From the NCBI RefSeq assembly GCF_000378445.1, contig NZ_KB899733.1:1-47409 (forward strand): a stretch of 47,409 nt of DNA, read 5' to 3'. Origin of the DNA: Deinococcus aquatilis DSM 23025 (GTDB taxonomy: Bacteria; Deinococcota; Deinococci; Deinococcales; Deinococcaceae). Below the pieces are notes generated by a model. That model was given only the letters and a program-made list of their open reading frames with translations. It had not been told where the DNA came from and ran no database searches. This document shows positions 1-8,703 of the stretch, piece by piece; position 1 is the stretch's first letter, and every line of letters starts with the position of its first letter. The position numbers and the translations under genes were made by a program.

Positions 1-1
1 G

Positions 2-331
<330 letters not shown>

Positions 332-616
332 GGGGTTGAGGGCAAGCAGCCTGTAGGTTGTTCAGCTGTTGGTGAGAGAGCCCATAACCCAGTAGGCTGG
401 TTGTTCAGGTTTCTCTGCGGATGAGCTACGCCTGGTCAGGGAACAAGTGAGTAGGATCGCTGAGAAGTTCTCGATAGATCACCCTACGTACTTTCTGCCG
501 CTGAAAACCCGAGTGGCGTGCTCGGCCGATGGAGTCCGTCTCCTTGATAACGAGTTGAGATGGGTTCGGGAACGGGACTTGGCTCGTGAGCGCTCCTCCC
601 GCCACGCCTTGATCTC

Positions 617-2242
617 TCAGTTTCCCTGCGCGTAGCTGTACGAGTACCCGTAGCCCTGCTGCCCGCGGCGCACCTTGTTGACCACGACGCCCAGCAGCTT
701 GACCTGTGAAGTGCGTGCGCCCTGCAGGACGCGCTGCACTTCGGGCACCGAGGTTTCGTTGCTCTCCACGACCAGCACCAGGCCGTCGGTATGGGGAGCG
801 ATCACGAAGGCGTCGGCCACCGACAACAGGGGAGGGGTATCGATGAGCACCACATCGTAGCCGGTGGCCCACTGCCGCAGCAGTTCCGGCAGGCCAGGAG
901 TGTTCAACAGGCTGGCGGCGCGGCGGCCCACCTCTCCGGCGAGCAGCAGATGAATGCCGCGTCCCACATCGATGGCGCTGGCCAGCGTCGGGTGCTCGAT
1001 GGCCTGCACTACGGTAGTCTGATGGCCCTCTTCTGCACCGGGCAGCGGCACCCAGGGCCTGCCGCCTACGCTCCAGAATTCCTGTTGGGTGGGTCGGTGA
1101 ACATCCAGATCAATGACCAGCACCCGTTTGCCAGCCAGCGCATAGGACTCGGCCACCGCCGCGACCACGGTGCTTTTGCCTTCGCCGGGGCGGGCGCTGG
1201 AAACGGTAAGCAGAGCCGGGCTGTGCGGCACCGCCGTGCTGAGGTTGACCCGGATAAACCCGGTGGGTTCGTACAGCACGCCTGCAGTGGCCGCGCCAGC
1301 GGTGTCGGCGCGGCGAGCACGGGACATCCGGGGCAACTCACCGATGGCAGGCACGTCCAACGCGATGATGTCCGCTGTCGAGCGGACGCGGCGGCGCAGC
1401 GAATCGAGCAATAGGGCCAGGCCCGCTCCTGCGAACAGCGTCAGCAGAGCCGCCAGGACGGCGTTGCGGGCGGGCTTGGGGGCCACGGGCGAGCGCGGCG
1501 CATTGGCTTCAGCCAGCAGGGTCAGGTTCCCCACCGCGCCTTCCTCAAACACCGTGGCCTGCGACAGATTCAGAATCAACTGGCCCCGCGCCGCGATCAG
1601 GCTCTGGGCCTCCACGCTTCCGGCTGGCACCGCTGCCAGCCGGGTCGAGATGTTCTTCAGCTGTTCCTGCAAGTTTTTGCGGGCGCGGCCTACGCCGGTA
1701 CGGGCGCGGCTCATGTCCCAGTCCAGCAGGGCCTGCGTGGCGGCGCTGGCCAGCACGCGGGCAGCTTCAGGCGATTCCGCGCTGGCCCGCAGCTCATACA
1801 CGCCGCGCTGTTGGGTATCCAGGCGGGCCTTGACGGTCACGCGGCTGAACTTGTCGCTGGCCAGCTCGTTGTTCAGCTGCTGACTGATGGCCGTCTTGAT
1901 GTTGTCTGGCAGGTTGGCGGTTCTCAGCAGCTCGATCATCCGTTCTACGCTCTGACGGCTGTGCACCACCTCTTCGACGGCGCCCTGCGGCAGTTGCGGC
2001 GCCGTGACCGAGGCGCTGCTCAGCACGCTGTTGCTGTTATCGTTCTGAGCAGCCATGACACTGGTGACCGCTTCGTAGGTGGGAGCCTGACGCTTAAACA
2101 GGGCGTAGGTGGCCCCGCCCACCAGCACTGGAGCCAGCAGCAGTGGAAGGGCCTGACGGCGCAGCACCGCGAACACCTGAGCCAGATCGATATCGTCGGT
2201 GGACTTGGAGCGGGACTCGGACTGTGAGGGGAGCTGGGTCAA
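617..2242 (-). CDS. wzc: Wzc-like polysaccharide co-polymerase / tyrosine autokinase (BY-kinase)
   Basis: 541 aa, TTG start. It has an N-terminal Wzz-type region with membrane segments at about 31-50 and 261-280 flanking a roughly 200-residue extracytoplasmic part. A cytoplasmic P-loop kinase follows: Walker A ARPGEGKST (350-358), Walker A' VLVIDLD (374-380) and Walker B VVLIDTPP (464-471). The protein ends in a tyrosine cluster with Tyr at 531, 533, 535 and 537, the usual autophosphorylation tail. In the family these proteins control chain length and export of Wzy-dependent capsule or exopolysaccharide through cycles of tyrosine phosphorylation. It is the last gene of the minus-strand block at the left end of the cluster. 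No cognate low-molecular-weight tyrosine phosphatase (Wzb type) and no outer-membrane Wza channel is visible in the window. The fused architecture resembles proteobacterial Wzc more than the split CpsC/CpsD of Firmicutes. Confidence 0.9.
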   Translation of the reverse strand: MTQLPSQSESRSKSTDDIDLAQVFAVLRRQALPLLLAPVLVGGATYALFKRQAPTYEAVTSVMAAQNDNSNSVLSSASVTAPQLPQGAVEEVVHSRQSVERMIELLRTANLPDNIKTAISQQLNNELASDKFSRVTVKARLDTQQRGVYELRASAESPEAARVLASAATQALLDWDMSRARTGVGRARKNLQEQLKNISTRLAAVPAGSVEAQSLIAARGQLILNLSQATVFEEGAVGNLTLLAEANAPRSPVAPKPARNAVLAALLTLFAGAGLALLLDSLRRRVRSTADIIALDVPAIGELPRMSRARRADTAGAATAGVLYEPTGFIRVNLSTAVPHSPALLTVSSARPGEGKSTVVAAVAESYALAGKRVLVIDLDVHRPTQQEFWSVGGRPWVPLPGAEEGHQTTVVQAIEHPTLASAIDVGRGIHLLLAGEVGRRAASLLNTPGLPELLRQWATGYDVVLIDTPPLLSVADAFVIAPHTDGLVLVVESNETSVPEVQRVLQGARTSQVKLLGVVVNKVRRGQQGYGYSYSYAQGN

Positions 2243-2323
2243 AGCGAATTATCCTTTGTGGGTCAACGATGTATTGGAAAGCAGACAGGGGAGAGGGGAG
2301 GGTGAAAGCGCGGGGAAAAAGAG

Positions 2324-3802
2324 TCAGTAGGCTCCGGCGCTTCTCAACACGGCCTTGACTGTTCTCAGCAAGATTACGATATCAAGCCAAACTGACCAAT
2401 TTCTCACATAGTAGGGGTCGAGCCGCACCATGCCTTCGTTGCCCGCGTCCGAGCGGCCCGACACCTGCCACAGCCCGGTCATGCCCGGACGGACTTCCCG
2501 GCGCAGTTGCTGAACAGACAGGGGCAGTTCTTCAAGGTGATACAGCGGCAGCGGCCGTGGCCCTACCAGCGCCATCTCGCCCCGCAAAACGTTGACCAGC
2601 TGCGGCAATTCGTCAAGGCTGGTTTTGCGAAGTAGGCCGCCGATGCGGGTGATCCGGGGATCGTTTTTCAGTTTGAAATGGGCCTGCCATTCGGCGTTCA
2701 GAGCTGGGTCTTCGGCCAGGCGACGGGCCAAAACTTCTTCAGCGTCGGGCAGCATGGTTCTGAATTTCCAGGTGTCGAATGTTTCGCCGCCCAGCCCGGT
2801 ACGGCGCTGCAAAAACAGCGGCTTGGCACGGTCTTCCAGCCAGATCAGCAGGGCGATGAGGCCGCACAGGGGAAGCCACAGCGGAAGCGTCAGGGTCACG
2901 GCCAGCAGATCAATGCCCCGCTTCAGGCGGCGGGCCAATGGATCGGCCAGATTGTGCGTGATTTCAAGGCCCAGCAGTCCGCCGAGGTCGCGGGCCTGTA
3001 CCCACAGCGACTGCATTTCAAACAGGTCGGGAATCAGGATGACGCTGCGGTACACGCTGAGTGGGCCGTCCAGCAGGTCCACCAGGCGCGTGCGGGCCAC
3101 CCCCGGCATGGCCACGATGGCAATTGGTGCGGCCTGAGTCCACAGATTGGTGTGACCCAGCACTGGTACGCCGCTCACCTCTGTTCCGTGTAGCGCGGCA
3201 TTGTCATCGAACACGGCCACGGGGTGGTAGCCCAGCCCTGCTTCGGCTTGCAGCGCTGTCACCACCTGTTGTCCCGTTAGGGCCGCGCCGTAGACCACCA
3301 CGGGCACGCCCCACAGCCCACTCCTGACCAGCACCCGTTTGGCCAGGTTGCGGGCCAACAACACAGCAGGAAGGCCCAGCCCCAGCAGCAGCGCTCCTGA
3401 CCGGACAGCCGCCCACCCCTGCTCCGTCAGCGCCAGGCCCAGGGTCAGCATCAGCACCAGCAGCGCGGCCAGCGTGACCATCCGCTCCAGCTCGGTCACG
3501 GCTCCCAGCCCCCAGCCGGGCTGCACCCGCAGCGACGCGACAACGGCATAGATCAGCAGCAAGACTTCCAGCCAGGCCCAGGGAAGAGGGGTGAACCCCC
3601 AGCGGGCCAGCAGCGTATTGGTCAGAGCCGCCGCCGCCGCCCACCCCAGCAGTTCGCTGCTCAGCAGGGCCGCGCCGTTGCCCAGTCGCCGCCTGAGGTA
3701 TGCATTTGCCCTCTGCGCCCGCAGTTGGTTGCGTAGGCTTCCCTCCGTCGGTGGACCCTCCGCGACGATAACAGGGGTCGGGGGAGAGACACGGGCATCC
3801 AT
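2324..3802 (-). CDS. Exopolysaccharide polyprenyl glycosylphosphotransferase (WbaP/WcaJ-like initiating enzyme)
   Basis: About 492 aa. It transfers a sugar 1-phosphate from a UDP-sugar to undecaprenyl phosphate and so starts each repeat unit at the inner membrane. The N-terminal half has several membrane helices and a Rossmann-like CoA-binding/NAD-like region. The C-terminal third is the bacterial sugar transferase domain: a helix after KRGIDLLAV, then WKFRTM, LDELPQLVNVLRGEMALVGPRP and VRPGMTGLWQVSGRSD (each read in pieces). I chose ATG at 3802 rather than the in-frame TTG at 3811. A TATATT box lies 7 nt before this ATG, the leaderless-promoter geometry common in Deinococcus, and no ribosome binding site is visible. 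The sugar specificity (glucose, galactose or other) cannot be read from the sequence. Confidence 0.9.
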   Translation of the reverse strand: MDARVSPPTPVIVAEGPPTEGSLRNQLRAQRANAYLRRRLGNGAALLSSELLGWAAAAALTNTLLARWGFTPLPWAWLEVLLLIYAVVASLRVQPGWGLGAVTELERMVTLAALLVLMLTLGLALTEQGWAAVRSGALLLGLGLPAVLLARNLAKRVLVRSGLWGVPVVVYGAALTGQQVVTALQAEAGLGYHPVAVFDDNAALHGTEVSGVPVLGHTNLWTQAAPIAIVAMPGVARTRLVDLLDGPLSVYRSVILIPDLFEMQSLWVQARDLGGLLGLEITHNLADPLARRLKRGIDLLAVTLTLPLWLPLCGLIALLIWLEDRAKPLFLQRRTGLGGETFDTWKFRTMLPDAEEVLARRLAEDPALNAEWQAHFKLKNDPRITRIGGLLRKTSLDELPQLVNVLRGEMALVGPRPLPLYHLEELPLSVQQLRREVRPGMTGLWQVSGRSDAGNEGMVRLDPYYVRNWSVWLDIVILLRTVKAVLRSAGAY

Positions 3803-3823
3803 ATAGCGCAATATAAACGTCTA
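3803..3823. promoter_or_regulatory. Back-to-back divergent promoters with overlapping -10 boxes
   Basis: Only 21 bp separate the ATG of the glycosylphosphotransferase (minus, 3802) from the GTG of the Wzy-like gene (plus, 3824). The minus-strand -10 reads TATATT (plus 3810-3815) and sits 7 nt from its ATG. The plus-strand -10 reads TATAAA (3812-3817) and sits 6 nt from its GTG. Both fit leaderless transcription, and they physically overlap, so polymerase can probably occupy only one at a time. No convincing -35 was found for either. Confidence 0.5.
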
Positions 3824-5389
3824 GTGAACTCCCGTCTGTCTAAAACTCTCGCCCTCTGGTTAGGTTTCTTGCCTCTGATTCCCGGTGCGGGCCTGCTCAG
3901 CCTGTTGGCGTTGCCCCGCTTTCGTACTCTTCCACCTGCCTGGAAAGTCTTGCTGGGCGTGTTTCTGGGCCTGCAACTGCTGGCGGCGCTGCTGTCGCCG
4001 CAGCCCCTGGTGTCGTTGCCCTTAGCCCTGATCAGGGGGGGTCTGGTGGTGGCATTGATCGTGACGGGCTATACCCTGGGCCACACCCGCGCCGTGCGTC
4101 CGGTGCTGCTCGGGTACAGCGTGGTGGCCCTGACTGCTTTTGCCACCACGCTGGCCCTGCATCCAGCCGCCGCATTCACCACGCGCCTGCTGCATCCCTA
4201 CTACACCAGTGTCAGCCTGGGGCTGGCCGGTACGCTGGGGCTGTTGCTGGCCGTCACCTGGCGCAGTGGGCCGTGGGTGTGGCGGGTAATGGGCGGCAGC
4301 CTGAGCCTCGGTATGTTTCTCTGGAGCGGCAGCCGGGGGCCTCTCATCGCGCTGGTCGCCGGATTGGCAGCAGCATTGGTGGTGGGCCTGCGGAGCCAGT
4401 GGAAGGCGTCGCTCCTGGCTCTGGCCGGAGCCGCCGTGCTGGTCTTGGGCCTTCAAAGTGCGGTGCCGGGCGGCGTGACCAGCCGTTTCCTGGAAAATAC
4501 CCTGAACGGACGCGGCACCTTCTGGGCCGATGCCCTGACTGCCGCCCGCCTGCACCCCTGGGGCGGCACCGGGCCGTATCAACTCGGTCCCGCCTTCAGC
4601 ACCCAGTACAGCGACACCAGTTGCCAGCTGTGGCTGCCTGCCAACTCCTATGGCCTTGAGCAGGGTTGTCCACCTGCACTGGACGCCCTGCGCGGCGCGT
4701 GGCTGATCGCTCACAACACCGCTTTTCATCTTCTGGGTGAAACGGGTCTGGTGGGCCTGACTGGATGGCTGGCCCTGATGGGGGCGCTGGCTCTCGCTGC
4801 ATGGAGGTCGCGCGATCCACTGGTCAACGGCGTGACCTGGGCGATTGTGGCGATGGGCCTGGTGGACACACCCACCTTTCTGCCCAACCTGGGCCACGCC
4901 GAACTGTACTGGCTGCTGGGCGGAGTGGGAGTGGCGCTGGCCCAGCAGAAGGCCCCAACAGACGCGCCCCAGCCTGCTCCCCACCTGTCTCCTGCTGCGC
5001 CGCTGCTGGCTCTGGCGCTGCTGGCCTATTTCACGTTGCCGCTGTGGTTGGAGCGGGTGCGGCCCAGCGTGGGTGCGGGCGTGCCGATCCTGCGAGCGCT
5101 GACCCTACCGACCCGGCTGACAGCAGGCGAAAACGTGACCCTGTTTCTGAAGGCCGAGGTGCCGCAGGGCCAGTTTGTGGTGCGTGGGTCGGCCTGCCCG
5201 GTCAGTGGTCCCTGCCAGAAGGCCTTCCAGACCCCATTGGACGCCTCTCAGTCGGGCTGGAAACGTGTGACCATGAAAGGGTTACCCGCAGGCCGTTACC
5301 GCCTGAGCATCCAACTCTCTGACCAGCGGGCGCGATTAAGTGTGGAGCAACCTGTAGCTCAATTGGTCCGGGTGATCGACGTTGAGTAG
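3824..5389 (+). CDS. O-antigen ligase / Wzy-like polymerase family membrane protein
   Basis: 521 aa from GTG 3824. About ten to twelve hydrophobic segments fill residues 5 to about 415 (for example LALWLGFLPLIPGAGLLSLL near the start). A large extracytoplasmic loop rich in Trp, Tyr and Pro lies around residues 230-300, with the AHNTAFHLLGETGLVG stretch typical of the O-antigen ligase/polymerase superfamily. A soluble tail of about 100 residues follows the last helix. In the family these proteins polymerise repeat units or ligate finished chains. It is transcribed divergently from the initiating transferase and overlaps the next small gene. A second Wzy-like protein (11032-12324) lies in the AT-rich cassette, so one may be the polymerase and the other a ligase. 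Confidence 0.8.
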   Translation: MNSRLSKTLALWLGFLPLIPGAGLLSLLALPRFRTLPPAWKVLLGVFLGLQLLAALLSPQPLVSLPLALIRGGLVVALIVTGYTLGHTRAVRPVLLGYSVVALTAFATTLALHPAAAFTTRLLHPYYTSVSLGLAGTLGLLLAVTWRSGPWVWRVMGGSLSLGMFLWSGSRGPLIALVAGLAAALVVGLRSQWKASLLALAGAAVLVLGLQSAVPGGVTSRFLENTLNGRGTFWADALTAARLHPWGGTGPYQLGPAFSTQYSDTSCQLWLPANSYGLEQGCPPALDALRGAWLIAHNTAFHLLGETGLVGLTGWLALMGALALAAWRSRDPLVNGVTWAIVAMGLVDTPTFLPNLGHAELYWLLGGVGVALAQQKAPTDAPQPAPHLSPAAPLLALALLAYFTLPLWLERVRPSVGAGVPILRALTLPTRLTAGENVTLFLKAEVPQGQFVVRGSACPVSGPCQKAFQTPLDASQSGWKRVTMKGLPAGRYRLSIQLSDQRARLSVEQPVAQLVRVIDVE

Positions 5390-5861
5390 ACTCAGGCTGC
5401 TGTTGACGGTCCTGCTGTGGTTGGTGCTGCCTGCCTCGCTGTGGGGTGTCCTCGCATTTTCGACGCCTCATGTACCGGGTTGGGCTGCTGTCCCGTTGCC
5501 TTCATGTGTTCCCCAGCCGCCTTCCCAGTGGATGAATGACCAGGCTGAGCCACTGGTGGAGGGCCGGGCCGTGCTGGCAACCAACGGCATGGTGGTCTTA
5601 CAGGTCTGTCGGCCCGGCGTATTGACCTTTACGGCACGCGGCACAGCGGCTAAAAGTCTCCTGCCCCTGATGAGTGTCAGTGCCAGCGATCAGCCACTCC
5701 TGACGGCCCGTGTAGGTCAAGAGCAGCTCTACCGCGTACAGGTGCCGAAAGCAGGGCTGCTGACCATCACCTTTCACGACGACGCTTACCTGCCTGACAC
5801 CACCCCGCCCGAAGACCGCAACCTGTTCGTGAGTGCCGTACGGTTTGTGGCAGTGCCCTGA
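5382..5861 (+). CDS. Small membrane-anchored or secreted protein of unknown function
   Basis: 159 aa from TTG 5382, overlapping the 3' end of the Wzy-like gene by 8 nt, so the two are probably co-transcribed and translationally coupled. A hydrophobic N-terminal segment (about residues 5-25, LLLTVLLWLVLPASLWGVL) is a signal peptide or anchor. The rest is a soluble, beta-rich-looking domain with two Cys (in SCVPQP and LQVCRP). It is not recognised. It resembles the soluble tail of its upstream neighbour in tone (jelly-roll-like carbohydrate-binding is possible, but this is inference). A strong hairpin follows, so the pair forms a two-gene unit. Confidence 0.65.
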   Translation: MSRLRLLLTVLLWLVLPASLWGVLAFSTPHVPGWAAVPLPSCVPQPPSQWMNDQAEPLVEGRAVLATNGMVVLQVCRPGVLTFTARGTAAKSLLPLMSVSASDQPLLTARVGQEQLYRVQVPKAGLLTITFHDDAYLPDTTPPEDRNLFVSAVRFVAVP

Positions 5862-5870
5862 CCACACTGG

Positions 5871-5905
5871 ACCGGGGGCACAGAAATAACTTCTGCGCCC
5901 CCGGT
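5871..5905. terminator. Bidirectional hairpin between convergent genes
   Basis: A 15-bp stem with one mismatch (ACCGGGGGCACAGAA paired with TTCTGCGCCCCCGGT) and a 5-nt loop lies between the stop at 5861 (plus) and the stop of fcl at 5922 (minus). There is no long T tract. Position and symmetry suit a two-way terminator. Confidence 0.75.
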
Positions 5906-5921
5906 TCCTGGTTAGCCTCTA

Positions 5922-6881
5922 TCAGCCGCGAACGAGTCCAGCTTCGCGCTGTGCCAGATACCATGTCAGCGTGCGCTCTACTCCTTCGCGGAGGCCAGTC
6001 TGGGCCTGCCAGCCCAGGTCGCGTAGTTTGGAGACATCCATCAGCTTGCGCGGTGTACCGTCGGGCTTGGACGGGTCAAAGATCAGTTCACCGTCAAAGC
6101 CCACCACCTCTGCAATCAGCTCGGCCAGAGCACGGATGCTGAGGTCTACGCCCGTGCCGATGTTGATGGGGCCGGGTGCAGACACCTGCTTCATCAGAAA
6201 CAGGCACGCGTCGGCCAGATCGTCGGAATACAGGAACTCCCGAAGTGGGGTTCCCGATCCCCAGATTTCCACCTGCGCCGCACCGCTTTCTTTGGCCTCC
6301 ACCATTTTCCGCATCAGCGCAGGCAGCACATGAGAGCCTTGCAGGTCAAAGTTGTCGCCGGGGCCGTACAGGTTGGTGGGCATGCCACTGATAAAGTCCG
6401 CGCCGTACTGGGTGCGGTAGTGGTCGCACAGTTCGATGGCCGCAATTTTAGCCACCGCATAGGCTCGGTTGGTATCTTCCAGTGGCCCGGTCAGCAGCGC
6501 CTCTTCCTGAAGGGGTTGGGGAGCAAGGCGCGGGTAGATGCAACTTGATCCCAGATTCAGCAACTTCCTGACGCCTGTTTCGTGGGCCGTGTGAATCACG
6601 TTGGCCGCAATCATCAGGTTGTCGTACAAAAACTGGGCCGGATAGGTGCTGTTCGCCAGAATGCCGCCCACTTTCGCTGCGGCCAGGAACACATATTCAG
6701 GCTGCTCCTGTGCAAAAAAGGCCCGGACTGCTGCCTGATCGCGCAGATCCAGCTCAGCACTCGTGCGGGTGATCAGGTTGCTGAAGCCTTCTGCCCTGAG
6801 GCGGCGCATGATGGCGCTTCCTACCAGTCCCCGGTGTCCAGCCACGTAGATTCGGGCGTCGTGCTGCATCGTGCTGGTCAT
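5922..6881 (-). CDS. fcl: GDP-L-fucose synthase
   Basis: 319 aa. It converts GDP-4-keto-6-deoxymannose to GDP-L-fucose (3,5-epimerisation and 4-reduction with NADPH) in the cytoplasm. The N-terminal Rossmann motif GHRGLVGSAI (about 15-24), the catalytic Tyr-x3-Lys as YAVAK near residue 140, and GSSCIYP are seen, as expected of WcaG-type short-chain dehydrogenases. The length is normal for the family. It follows gmd directly: the gmd stop and the fcl start share one base (TGATG), so translation is coupled. A GDP-fucose residue in the polymer is thus likely. No internal damage was seen. Confidence 0.93.
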   Translation of the reverse strand: MTSTMQHDARIYVAGHRGLVGSAIMRRLRAEGFSNLITRTSAELDLRDQAAVRAFFAQEQPEYVFLAAAKVGGILANSTYPAQFLYDNLMIAANVIHTAHETGVRKLLNLGSSCIYPRLAPQPLQEEALLTGPLEDTNRAYAVAKIAAIELCDHYRTQYGADFISGMPTNLYGPGDNFDLQGSHVLPALMRKMVEAKESGAAQVEIWGSGTPLREFLYSDDLADACLFLMKQVSAPGPINIGTGVDLSIRALAELIAEVVGFDGELIFDPSKPDGTPRKLMDVSKLRDLGWQAQTGLREGVERTLTWYLAQREAGLVRG

Positions 6882-7927
6882 CAGGTATTGCCCACACCCT
6901 TCAGGGCCACCTGATGCCCCGCCGCGATCAGGGTTTTTTCCTGTCTGGCAAGTTCCAGGTCAGCTTCCACCATCTCGCGCACCAGTTCTTCAAAGCTGGT
7001 CTTGGGCACCCAGCCGAGGGCGCGGCGGGTTTCAGTGGCGTCGCCCAGCAGGTAATCCACTTCTGCGGGACGGAAGTAGCGGGGGTCGATCTCCACGTAG
7101 TCCTCATGGTTCAGACCCACCTGTGCAAAGGCGCGTTCCGCAAACTCGCGCACGCTGTACGCCTCACCCGTGGCAATGCAGTAATCACGCGGCGCGTCCT
7201 GCTGAAGCATCAGCCACATGGCTTCCACGTAGTCGCGGGCATGGCCCCAGTCGCGTTTGGCCTCCAGGTTGCCCAGATACAACTTGGATTGCAGGCCCAT
7301 CTTGATCCGGCCCACAGCCCGCGTAATTTTACGGGTCACGAAGGTTTCTCCGCGCCGGGGCGACTCGTGGTTAAACAGAATGCCGTTGCAGGCGTACAGG
7401 TCGTAGGCTTCGCGGTGGTTGACCGTCTGCCAGTACGAGTACACCTTGGCGACCGCGTAGGGGCTGCGGGGGTGGAATGGCGTGTGCAACCCCTGTGGGG
7501 GCGCGGCTGCCCCGAACATCTCAGAGCTGCTGGCCTGATAAAACTTCACCTGCAGGCCAGTGCGGTCTTGATAGTCGCGGATGGCTTCCAGCAGACGCAG
7601 GGTGCCCAGTCCGGTCACGTCGGCGGTGTACTCGGCCTGATCGTAACTGACCTTGACGTGACTCTGTGCGCCAAGGTTGTAGACCTCCTGCGGCTGCACT
7701 TTCTCGATCAGCATCCGCAAACCCGATGCATCCGACAGGTCCCCGTAATGCAGGAACATCTTTGCGCCTGATTCGTGGGGATCGTGATACAGATGGTCGA
7801 TCCGGTCGGTGTTAAAGGTACTAGCACGGCGAATCATGCCGTGTACCTCATAGCCCTTAGAGAGGAGAAGTTCCGTCAGGTAAGATCCATCCTGACCTGT
7901 AATGCCCGTTACCAGTGCTTTTTTCAT
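6881..7927 (-). CDS. gmd: GDP-mannose 4,6-dehydratase
   Basis: 348 aa. It makes GDP-4-keto-6-deoxy-D-mannose from GDP-mannose. It has the NADP-binding [11 protein letters not shown] at residues 7-17, the [12 protein letters not shown] stretch, the active-site Tyr-x3-Lys as [10 protein letters not shown], and the family-typical [12 protein letters not shown] and [13 protein letters not shown]. The length is typical. It is coupled downstream to fcl and upstream to the WecG-like gene by a 4-nt overlap (7924-7927). With manC and the phosphohexomutase further along the same strand, it gives a nearly complete GDP-fucose route. A phosphomannose isomerase was not seen in the window. Confidence 0.95.
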   Translation of the reverse strand: MKKALVTGITGQDGSYLTELLLSKGYEVHGMIRRASTFNTDRIDHLYHDPHESGAKMFLHYGDLSDASGLRMLIEKVQPQEVYNLGAQSHVKVSYDQAEYTADVTGLGTLRLLEAIRDYQDRTGLQVKFYQASSSEMFGAAAPPQGLHTPFHPRSPYAVAKVYSYWQTVNHREAYDLYACNGILFNHESPRRGETFVTRKITRAVGRIKMGLQSKLYLGNLEAKRDWGHARDYVEAMWLMLQQDAPRDYCIATGEAYSVREFAERAFAQVGLNHEDYVEIDPRYFRPAEVDYLLGDATETRRALGWVPKTSFEELVREMVEADLELARQEKTLIAAGHQVALKGVGNT

Positions 7928-8703
7928 TGTTCAGCTCCTCCGCTGCGCCTGTTCAGCATTCGCTCCCGCAGAAGTTGCCGCCCGAACATCCAGACAAACC
8001 GTGGATTTTGCCGGGCGTACCGCTTCCAGAGCCGCCTGGGTTCCATGATCAACCGGAACAACCACTCCAGCCCCATCCCCTGCATGGCTGCTGGAGCTTG
8101 TTTCACGCGTCCAGAATGAAAGTCGAAGGCCGCACCGACCCCCAACATCACCAGGGGTAAGCGGTCACGGTGATGGTACATCCACCACTCCTGCTTGGGA
8201 CAGCCGATCCCCACGAACAAAATTCGCGCCCCGGAGTCCAGAATCTGCTGCGTATCAGCGGCGTCTTCTTCCGCTGTCGGTGGGCGAAAAGGCGGTGCGA
8301 TGGCGCAGACAATCCGAATACCGGGAAACTCGTGATACAAAAACGCCTTGAATTCTTCCAAGCTTTCAGGAGTGCCTCCGTAAAGCCCGATTGGAATGCC
8401 CTCCAAGGCGGCGGCAGCGCAAACCTTCAGCGTCAGCGTCGGCCCATACACACGCTCGGCATCGGGGACGCCCAACAATTTGAGTGCCCAGACCAGAGGC
8501 ATCCCGTCGGGCGTCACCAGATCGGCAGTATTGACCACCTCGCGGAATGCCGGGTCATCTACAGCTTCCATCACCATATGAACATTGGCGGCGTGGACGC
8601 GGTGGGTCACTCTTGGGCCACTCCATTCAATGATTCTTTCTGCGGCCAAAGTATAGGAGGTTGCGTGTATGTTGCTGCCGACAATATTTTTAGCCTCGAA
8701 CAT
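7924..8703 (-). CDS. WecG/TagA/CpsF family glycosyltransferase
   Basis: 259 aa. Family members add an N-acetylmannosamine(uronic acid)-type or related sugar to a lipid-linked intermediate on the cytoplasmic face. Visible signatures are [18 protein letters not shown] (about 60-77), [16 protein letters not shown] and [12 protein letters not shown] with the conserved PKQE. The C-terminal stretch with a cluster of Arg (for example [14 protein letters not shown]) is the usual membrane-association tail. The gene overlaps gmd by 4 nt and the upstream GT4 gene by 14 nt. It is the last GC-rich gene before the AT-rich cassette. The acceptor and exact sugar are unknown. Confidence 0.88.
   Translation of the reverse strand: MFEAKNIVGSNIHATSYTLAAERIIEWSGPRVTHRVHAANVHMVMEAVDDPAFREVVNTADLVTPDGMPLVWALKLLGVPDAERVYGPTLTLKVCAAAALEGIPIGLYGGTPESLEEFKAFLYHEFPGIRIVCAIAPPFRPPTAEEDAADTQQILDSGARILFVGIGCPKQEWWMYHHRDRLPLVMLGVGAAFDFHSGRVKQAPAAMQGMGLEWLFRLIMEPRRLWKRYARQNPRFVWMFGRQLLRERMLNRRSGGAEQ

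Noticed and set aside
4022..4984. 320-codon minus-strand ORF
   Set aside because: Antisense to the Wzy-like membrane protein. It is Gln/His-rich, which is typical of the reverse frame of GC-rich hydrophobic genes.
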